Notes under the pieces: model-generated
The model's input: the letters and a program-made list of their open reading frames with translations, nothing else
What the model was told of the DNA's origin: nothing
The model's database searches: none
Position numbers and translations under genes: made by a program
In this document: positions 58,715-64,000 of the stretch, in pieces
Position numbering within the stretch: position 1 is the first letter of the stretch
Layout: every line of letters starts with the position of its first letter
NCBI RefSeq assembly: GCF_003333305.1
Contig: NZ_QOLD01000003.1
Coordinates: 39,760-103,759, forward strand
DNA: 64,000 bases
From: Candidatus Colwellia aromaticivorans
Lineage (GTDB): Bacteria > Pseudomonadota > Gammaproteobacteria > Enterobacterales > Alteromonadaceae
Direction: 5' to 3'

Positions 58715-59027
58715 ATACCCGTTCCACTTGAAGATGCATGATTCAGCTGGAATTATAAACGTTTTTAGGCAAGGCATTGATTGAATAGAATGGTTACTCC
58801 CTTCTCAAAATCAATAACGTAGCATAAAGCGTTTATAAACCAGCCCTTTGGGGAAGGCTGAGAAAATCATACTCTGCGTTACATTTCTTTTTAAGGACGC
58901 TACATGGATGTAGCTTATTAGAGAATGCAGGAGCATATTCTCCTGAATAACCCTTAATAAAAAAATGTGCCTTGATTATGAATTACTCAGTCTTCCTGAA
59001 ACGAGCATCTTCAAGTGGAGCGGGTAT
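58715..59027. repeat. Dispersed inverted-terminus element, copy 6 (313 bp)
   Basis: The termini read ATACCCGTTCCACTTG and, as the reverse complement of the right end, ATACCCGCTCCACTTG. It has the same length as copy 3 and, like it, the extra module with AGGAGCATATTCTCCT. It lies between the ychF terminator and the tRNA promoter. Confidence 0.88.
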
Positions 59028-59190
59028 ATACTTATTCTTTAGCAAGCCACAAACAATTGATGAGCATTTAAAAGTGAATACATTAAACACAAATTTTAAT
59101 AAAAATAGAGTTGAATTAGCATGGGAAAGCATCAAATTGAGCAGACAATAAGCAAACAAGAAAAAAGTGCATTTATTTAGAAGAAAACGG

Positions 59191-59219
59191 TTGACGAACG
59201 GCAAGTAGATTTGCATAAT
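59191..59219 (+). promoter_or_regulatory. tRNA operon promoter
   Basis: TTGACG (59191-59196) and CATAAT (59214-59219) are exactly 17 bases apart. They are followed by a GC-rich discriminator (CGCGCC) about 32 bases before the first tRNA. The GC-rich discriminator is the mark of stringently controlled stable-RNA promoters. Confidence 0.8.
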
Positions 59220-59250
59220 ACGCGCCACTTGCTACAGAGCAGGTTGGTAA

Positions 59251-59327
59251 GGCTACATAGCTCAGTTGGTTAGAGCACATCACTCATAATGATGGGGTCC
59301 CAGGTTCGAGTCCCGGTGTAGCCACCA
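59251..59327 (+). tRNA. tRNA-Met (CAT)
   Basis: This 77-base cloverleaf has acceptor GGCTACA/TGTAGCC, the D-loop AGCTCAGTTGGTTAGAGC, anticodon loop CTCATAA and GGTTCGAGTCC in the T arm. CCA is encoded. It closely follows E. coli metT, the elongator type. Confidence 0.96.
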
Positions 59328-59392
59328 TTTTTACTTCGATGTTTTCATTTAAGTAAAAAGAGTTCAAGACTCTTTAAAAACTTGAATGTAAT

Positions 59393-59477
59393 GCGGGTTT
59401 GGCGGAATTGGTAGACGCGCCGGATTTAGGTTCCGGTATCGCAAGATGTGAGAGTTCAAGTCTCTTGACCCGTACCA
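59393..59477 (+). tRNA. tRNA-Leu (TAG), copy 1
   Basis: This 85-base class II tRNA has anticodon loop TTTAGGT and a variable arm around TATCGCAAGATGTGA. The acceptor pair 1-72 is G-T here (GACCCGT) but G-C in copy 2. The anticodon stem has a C-G pair (CCGGA/TCCGG) where copy 2 has T-A (CTGGA/TCCAG), a compensated change. Confidence 0.95.
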
Positions 59478-59523
59478 TTTTAAAAGGCAACTTGTTGTCA
59501 ATTGTAAAAAGTAAGAACATTGC

Positions 59524-59598
59524 AGGGATATAGCCAAGCGGTAAGGCAGCGGGTTTTGATCCCGTCATTCAGAGGTTCAAATCCTCTTATCCCTGCCA
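59524..59598 (+). tRNA. tRNA-Gln (TTG), copy 1
   Basis: This 75-base tRNA has acceptor AGGGATA/TATCCCT, anticodon loop TTTTGAT, GAGGTTCAAATCCTC as T arm and encoded CCA. It is identical to the second copy at 59653-59727. Confidence 0.95.
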
Positions 59599-59652
59599 TC
59601 TTTTTAGTATTCATCTCGAATAAAAAAAAGCTCAATGTAATTACTCCCCTGT

Positions 59653-59727
59653 AGGGATATAGCCAAGCGGTAAGGCAGCGGGTTTTGATCCCGTCATTCA
59701 GAGGTTCAAATCCTCTTATCCCTGCCA
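59653..59727 (+). tRNA. tRNA-Gln (TTG), copy 2
   Basis: It is identical in all 75 bases to the copy at 59524-59598, with unrelated spacers. This points to recent duplication or gene conversion. The same order Met-Leu-Gln-Gln starts the E. coli metT operon. Confidence 0.95.
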
Positions 59728-59754
59728 TCTTCTATTCTAAGTAAAAATCAAAAT

Positions 59755-59839
<85 letters not shown>

Positions 59840-59900
59840 TTTCGATAAAGTTCAAATATATTGATTCATACCATTTCAATAAAACTCAAATAGTACAAAC

Positions 59901-59997
59901 TAAACATTGGCGGAATTGCTAGACGCGCTGCTTATGTTAGGAATAGTAGGTTCCAGTATCGCAAGATGTGAGAGTTCAAGTCTCTTGACCCGCACCA
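59901..59997 (+). pseudogene. tRNA-Leu pseudogene
   Basis: The 3' half from GGTTCCAG to CCGCACCA matches tRNA-Leu copy 2. The 5' acceptor strand is lost (AAACATT instead of GCGGGTT), GGTAGAC is changed to GCTAGAC, and CTTATGTTAGGAATAGTA replaces the 5' anticodon stem and loop. No Leu anticodon stem can form. It is a decayed third copy in the array. A 162-codon frame reading through it is not a gene. Confidence 0.85.
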
Positions 59998-60061
59998 TTT
60001 CAATAAAATCCAACCATACAAAAACATATTACAAGCATAGTTTGACGGTTAATTTATCGCT

Positions 60062-61399
60062 TTATTTTTTCTTCTTACGCATTACAAAAAACAGCACTAA
60101 AGCAATAACGATGATTCCGCCATTTCCGGCTGCTATCATAATCATAGTTTGCATCTCTTTTTCTTCTTCAGCTTGTTGTCGCACTATTTTTGCTTGTGCT
60201 AACTCAGCTTCTCTATCTGCTAATAACTTTTGTTCTCTATCAATACTAACCGTTTGTTCAACACCATTCTCATCGGTTGTAATCATCAAATACTCATCAT
60301 CGCTAGGTTTAACATTAAAACTAAACTCAGGAACCGTTAGACGAAACTCTCGACCTGATGTAGTTTTGCCAAACGCACTAACATTAATACGATAAATGCC
60401 AGATTCTGTATTTTCAATATCTTTGATACGTGTATCACCTTGCTGATCATCCATAATGGAAAAGGGCTCAATTTGTTTGTCTGGAAAAGTAATTTTACCT
60501 TGGAAAACTAAACTGTTGGGGTCAACATAGGTAGGATTGATCGATAATGTCATACTGTGTGGATTATTTTCGTTTTCAGACGTTTCGACAGCAATGGTTA
60601 TTGGCGATTTGTGTAATACAAGAGGCTTTTGACGTAACTCACGGCTAGCCATAGGTAATTTAATCAAAAATACTGGTTGCCATTCACCTGCGGCAAAATC
60701 TAAGCGAAATTCACCTGTGAATAGACCATCTGCAGCATATTCGTCCAAATTATGACCGTCATCTCGAAATGATGTTAATTTAAGTGCTGAGGCACCAAAG
60801 TTTTCGTAATCAGTATTATTAGTACTATAAAAATGAACATCCAACTTTACTACATTACGAAAATGAGGCGTATTGATAGGCTCATCGCCATTATAAAGTT
60901 TACCAACCACTTTTATGGTTTCACCTGACAAGACAACTTCGGGTAAAGGCTCTACCTCTATTTTAACATCAGACATCACCATAATTTGGCTTTCTGGCAT
61001 AATATCACCAATAGCTTGCCATGGCCCTGGCATAGGTTTTTCAATTCTGATCAGATCAAAGGTGCTGTCATCATGCCACTGCACTTTACTCTTATCAACG
61101 TTATCCACCCTTAATTTACTACCATCTGGGCGCACTAAAATTATAGGTCGACTACCCCTATTTCGATAAAACAACAAAGTGATTTCATCAAGTTTTGCAT
61201 CTATACGGAAACGATTATCAAAATAGGGGATTTGATTTGTTTTATTGTCACTTTGGTAATATTTTACATTACTTTTCTGTATTGACTTCACCTGTTCAGT
61301 GAACGTTGTTGGCTCTTGGGTAAACTCTTGAGTAGCAATGGTTTCAGTGTTAACTAAGCTCAATAACGTAACAAAACAAAATATAAATAACTTCTTCAT
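60062..61399 (-). CDS. TIGR03503-type exported membrane-anchored protein
   Basis: This 445-residue protein has a signal peptide (MKKLFIFCFVTLLSLVNTE), a large extracytoplasmic beta-rich part and a C-terminal anchor (GGIIVIALVLFFVMRKKKK). RIDAKLDEITLLFYRNRGS and the GPWQAIGDIMPES stretch are what I recall of the TIGR03503 family, found beside dnaQ in Alteromonadales and Vibrionales. Its function is unknown. ATG 61399 overlaps the dnaQ stop (ATGA). An in-frame TTG six bases earlier is less likely. Confidence 0.8.
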   Translation of the reverse strand: MKKLFIFCFVTLLSLVNTETIATQEFTQEPTTFTEQVKSIQKSNVKYYQSDNKTNQIPYFDNRFRIDAKLDEITLLFYRNRGSRPIILVRPDGSKLRVDNVDKSKVQWHDDSTFDLIRIEKPMPGPWQAIGDIMPESQIMVMSDVKIEVEPLPEVVLSGETIKVVGKLYNGDEPINTPHFRNVVKLDVHFYSTNNTDYENFGASALKLTSFRDDGHNLDEYAADGLFTGEFRLDFAAGEWQPVFLIKLPMASRELRQKPLVLHKSPITIAVETSENENNPHSMTLSINPTYVDPNSLVFQGKITFPDKQIEPFSIMDDQQGDTRIKDIENTESGIYRINVSAFGKTTSGREFRLTVPEFSFNVKPSDDEYLMITTDENGVEQTVSIDREQKLLADREAELAQAKIVRQQAEEEKEMQTMIMIAAGNGGIIVIALVLFFVMRKKKK

Positions 61400-62166
61400 T
61401 TCCAAAGTGGCTCTCCCCCTTTTTGCTTAACAACCAATAACCTTTCTTTGTGTGCTTCTACTTCATCGGCAGAAGCATCAATAACCTTTAGCTTTACTCG
61501 ATTATTACTTAAGCGTCTAATAGCATTAGCATCTTCGCTATTATTATCTCCAACCGATAAATTAAATGTTGACTGCTTACGTGTCATTTCAATATAAACG
61601 AAAGCAAGTAGCTGTGCATCAATCAATGCACCATGATAAGTACGATCTATTAGTTTATCTACTTTATAAAAACGCGCTAAATAATCTAATGTTTTTGGTG
61701 AGCCAAACTCATCCTTTGATGTCTTTAAAGTATCGGTAATAGTACAAATATCTTCCGTCATTAGTACTTTGTTATTAGCGCTATTTGCAAAGTTGAATAA
61801 TGAAAATTCATGATTCATAAAGCCAACATCAAACTTGGCATTATGAATAACTAATTCAGCACCACGGATAAAATCAATAAAGTCATCAATGACTTGTGGA
61901 AACGTAGGTTTATCATCTAGAAACGCATTAGTTAAACCATGAATATTGATTACCTCTTGATCCATTTGCAATACTTGACCACGTTGATCAAGTGGTTTGA
62001 TGTATACATGATAGTTTCGACCCGTTAATTGACGATTAATCATTTCAACACAACCAATTTCAACAATTCTATGTCCATCTCTGGGATTAATGCCAGTTGT
62101 TTCCGTATCAAGAATAATCAATCGTTGTTCTTGTGGGCCGTTGTCTTGACTATTATTTACATTCAC
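61396..62166 (-). CDS. dnaQ: DNA polymerase III epsilon subunit (proofreading exonuclease)
   Basis: This 256-residue protein has the DEDDh exonuclease core: ILDTETTGIN (Exo I), the VIHNAKFDVGFMNHEF block (Exo II) and YHGALIDAQLL (Exo III). The C-terminus (VVKQKGGEPLWK) is the usual polymerase-binding tail. The length is close to E. coli (243). The rnhA gene often found beside it is not present; a dispersed element occupies the region upstream. Confidence 0.96.
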   Translation of the reverse strand: MNVNNSQDNGPQEQRLIILDTETTGINPRDGHRIVEIGCVEMINRQLTGRNYHVYIKPLDQRGQVLQMDQEVINIHGLTNAFLDDKPTFPQVIDDFIDFIRGAELVIHNAKFDVGFMNHEFSLFNFANSANNKVLMTEDICTITDTLKTSKDEFGSPKTLDYLARFYKVDKLIDRTYHGALIDAQLLAFVYIEMTRKQSTFNLSVGDNNSEDANAIRRLSNNRVKLKVIDASADEVEAHKERLLVVKQKGGEPLWK

Positions 62167-62207
62167 TGTTTGTAACCTTTAACGTTTATATATAAAAAAT
62201 TCAATCG

Positions 62208-62525
62208 ATACCCGTTACCAATCAAGATGTATGTTTCAGAGTGCTTGAGCGATTTCAATTCAAGGCGCTATGATGAAATAATAGTTATTCTATTATAAGT
62301 CACAGTAACGATGAAGTGATGTTGCTCAAGCGCTTCTTCGATGGGTTTAAAATGACTTTATACTCATGATACTTCAAAATGTCTATTTCAGAGTATTTCG
62401 AGGTAACATGAGTATATACGGTGTTAAATAATCAACGCATAGAATGACTATGCGTAAATTATTTCTCTTGCCTAAAGTCATTTTAATTCCCACTGAAATC
62501 CTGCACTTTGAATGGTAACGGGTAT
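62208..62525. repeat. Dispersed inverted-terminus element, copy 7 (318 bp, with nested copy)
   Basis: The outer termini read ATACCCGTTACCAATC and, as the reverse complement of the right end, ATACCCGTTACCATTC. The interior differs from the other long copies and is itself interrupted by a short form of the element at 62360-62415. TAAAATGACTTTA before the nested copy and TAAAGTCATTTTA further right are inverse to each other. It lies upstream of dnaQ. Confidence 0.82.
62360..62415. repeat. Short (56 bp) dispersed element nested in copy 7
   Basis: It begins ATACTCATGATACTTC and ends, reverse complemented, ATACTCATGTTACCTC. TA at both borders is consistent with a TA target. It is a pair of termini without the long interior, like the one at the ispE end. 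Confidence 0.8.
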
Positions 62526-62529
62526 ATCA

Positions 62530-63027
62530 TTATTTTTCTGGTATTTTCTGTGGAAACTCTGTTAAATTTATTGTAAACCGTTCACTGTTATAGCATAAAA
62601 TAATTAAGGTAATCGTTAATATAGCTTGCATAATAAGCCATTCTACTGAAATTAATTGCCAATAAAAAAAGCCCATGCCATGAGTTAATAAATCAAACAA
62701 TAATGCTGCGATTAAAATTTTTCGACTATGTTGCCAACTAATTTTAACCCAGTTTGCCGCTTCAGGCCGTCGTAAACTGATAATTAGCACAACAAATAAA
62801 CCAACCGCACCTGATATTAAACTTAAATAAAACAATGAGGTTTCAGGGTATATCCACGAGATAACACTTACTCTATCGCGCATATTCGTTACCGACATCA
62901 ACCAAACAAGATAACCACGCAACACAAACAACAATACAAGGTAAAACCTTTTTGACAACTTGAGGCAATCATAGTTATCAAAATCTTGTACCGAATATTG
63001 CTGATACTTTTTGGAACTCTGACTCAC
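62530..63027 (-). CDS. DUF2919-like inner-membrane protein (YfeZ type)
   Basis: This 165-residue protein has four membrane segments: FYLVLLFVLRGYLVWLM, LFYLSLISGAVGLFVVLI, ILIAALLFDLLTHGMGFFYW and LIMQAILTITLIILCY. The N-terminal region with YDCLKLSKRFYLVLLFVLRG and the single arginine-rich loop (SLRRPEAA) suggest DUF2919. The function is unknown. It overlaps the start of its upstream neighbour's stop by one base, so the two are translated together. Confidence 0.7.
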   Translation of the reverse strand: MSQSSKKYQQYSVQDFDNYDCLKLSKRFYLVLLFVLRGYLVWLMSVTNMRDRVSVISWIYPETSLFYLSLISGAVGLFVVLIISLRRPEAANWVKISWQHSRKILIAALLFDLLTHGMGFFYWQLISVEWLIMQAILTITLIILCYNSERFTINLTEFPQKIPEK

Positions 63028-63764
63028 TAAACTAACTTAACTGTAGCTTTGTCTTTAGCATCGCGTTCTAACCGTAAATACTCCTGTCCCGCAATAATAG
63101 CTTTAACAGATTTAGAATTAAATTCACGTATATATAAGGTATAAACCACCCAAACGCTCATTAAAACAAACAAAAAAGGATGAAAAAACCAACAAATAGC
63201 CGCTAAAGCAAAATAATAGGAACGAAGCCCATAATTATAAGAATGTGCTGCTTGATCTTGTACTATTGCAATTTGTTTAGCATAAGCTTTGAGGTTGTCA
63301 TTCAAGCCAGATGTATCTATAGGTGCAGCGCCCACCATCACATTAACAAAGCCATACTGACGCATAGACCAAGTAAATTGAAAAAATGATAGGACAAAAA
63401 TAAAAGCTAATAAACTTAACTTAATCTGAATAGAAGAATGACTAACATGATCAGCATAAGGCATTGAGAATATAACACTTTCTAATGTGTCTATTTGCGC
63501 AAACAGCGTCAATATACCCGCTAATATTAATAAAGTACTTGAAGCAAAAAAAGCGATATTTCGCTCTAAGTTAGCTAATAACGCCGCCTCACCAACTCTA
63601 ACATCTCGGGTAATAGTCTCATACATCCAATGAATTCGATGTTGGTTTAAACTTCGAGCCAAACAATCGGTAGTTTTAGCTTTTTTACGAGCAAACCAAG
63701 TATACCCTGACCATGATAGAAAAAAAGCCGATAAAGCGATGAGATCAATAAAAGATAATGGCAT
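63027..63764 (-). CDS. DUF599 domain membrane protein
   Basis: This 245-residue inner-membrane protein has four to five hydrophobic segments. The family signs are SWSGYTWFARKKA near the start, WMYETITRDVRVGEAALLAN, and RSYYFALAAICWFFHPFLF. Its function is unknown. It probably forms a two-gene operon with the DUF2919-like gene. The start lies close to a dispersed element at 63793. Confidence 0.82.
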   Translation of the reverse strand: MPLSFIDLIALSAFFLSWSGYTWFARKKAKTTDCLARSLNQHRIHWMYETITRDVRVGEAALLANLERNIAFFASSTLLILAGILTLFAQIDTLESVIFSMPYADHVSHSSIQIKLSLLAFIFVLSFFQFTWSMRQYGFVNVMVGAAPIDTSGLNDNLKAYAKQIAIVQDQAAHSYNYGLRSYYFALAAICWFFHPFLFVLMSVWVVYTLYIREFNSKSVKAIIAGQEYLRLERDAKDKATVKLV

Positions 63765-63792
63765 TTAAAAACCCAGTAGAAAATATGCATAT

Positions 63793-63906
63793 ATACTCAT
63801 GTTACCTCGAAATGCTCGTTTCAGCGAGAATTAAAAGGCTTAGAGGCAAGGCATTGATTGAAGATAATGGTGTTCAGGAGAATATGCTCCTGCATTCTCT
63901 AATAAG
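63793..63906. repeat. Dispersed element, copy 8, cut on the right
   Basis: The left terminus is ATACTCATGTTACCTC. The interior follows the AGGCTTAGAGGCAAGGCATTG block and then the AGGAGAATATGCTCCT module, here in the reverse orientation relative to copies 3 and 6. Homology stops after AATAAG at 63906, where a probable insertion sequence begins. Confidence 0.75.
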
Positions 63907-64000
63907 ATAATTGGACTCCCCCACACCTAAGATGTGGGGTAATATATTTGTTACCACACAAAAAATATTATAAAGAGTCCTTGTTATGAAGAATACTATA
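63907..64000 (+). mobile_element. Left edge of a probable insertion sequence
   Basis: Sequence unrelated to the interrupted repeat starts here. CCCCACA (63919-63925) and TGTGGGG (63933-63939) form a hairpin. GGACTC (63913-63918) is inverse to GAGTCC near 63975. An ATG at 63986 opens a frame (MKNTI) that runs off the window. The abrupt interruption of a repeat and the palindromic edge suggest an IS, but the family cannot be told from so little. Confidence 0.5.

Noticed and set aside
59374..59728. Minus-strand frames antisense to the tRNA genes
   Set aside because: They simply read the repeated tRNA-Gln and tRNA-Leu sequences backwards.
59907..60395. A 162-codon plus-strand frame
   Set aside because: It starts in a tRNA-Leu pseudogene and runs antisense to the TIGR03503-type gene.

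Overview
The window is about 64 kb of compact, AT-rich gammaproteobacterial chromosome. Gene content and order match marine Alteromonadales. My best guess is Colwellia or a close relative, inferred from overall protein resemblance without any database search. Typical linkages include the trp operon beside rnAM/yciO/rluB, ppnN-xni, DUF423-rlmM, kdsA-sirB-prmC-prfA-hemA, lolB-ispE-prs-rplY-pth-ychF, and a Met-Leu-Gln-Gln-Leu tRNA cluster. There is no prophage, CRISPR array or large foreign island.

Layout. 1-7.8 kb: the end of a DUF3379 gene, a PAS-GGDEF diguanylate cyclase, an orphan MerR-type metal regulator, selO, putP, an EAL-HDOD signalling protein and a small heme protein. 7.8-14.8 kb (minus strand): a sulfate-assimilation cluster, cysD-cysN-SLC13 permease-cysC-DHH protein-galE. 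14.9-23.1 kb: an HhH protein, mfd, rnd, rluB, yciO and rnAM. 23.2-30.6 kb: the complete trp operon trpE-G-D-CF-B-A. It is preceded by a Trp-rich leader peptide with a terminator, and then by a second Trp-rich leader ORF just before trpE. 30.8-36.6 kb: small unknown proteins, syd, queF, metY and an M61 peptidase. 36.8-44.8 kb: a second diguanylate cyclase, ppnN, xni, an NAD-type isocitrate dehydrogenase, rlmM and its neighbours. 45-54.5 kb: kdsA, a DUF819 transporter, sirB1/sirB2, prmC, prfA, hemA, lolB and ispE. 54.6-58.6 kb: prs, rplY, pth and ychF. 59.2-60 kb: five intact tRNA genes and one tRNA-Leu pseudogene. 60-63.8 kb: a TIGR03503-type protein, dnaQ and two membrane-protein genes. The window ends in the left edge of a probable insertion sequence.

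The most unusual content lies between genes. At least eight copies of one dispersed element, plus a nested copy, are bounded by inverted termini that begin ATACCC or close variants. Long forms are 262-318 bp and short forms 51-56 bp. The terminal sequence differs between copies, but the two ends of any one copy match each other. Copies flank hemA, supply the last codons of ispE and abut ppnN and pth. A different 65-bp element lies about 80 bp upstream of both kdsA and the second trp leader, in the same orientation to the downstream gene. A third, MITE-like element with perfect 14-bp ends lies upstream of the isocitrate dehydrogenase gene. The 5' end of rlmM is tandemly duplicated as a 27-codon mini-ORF joined by ATGA overlaps on both sides.
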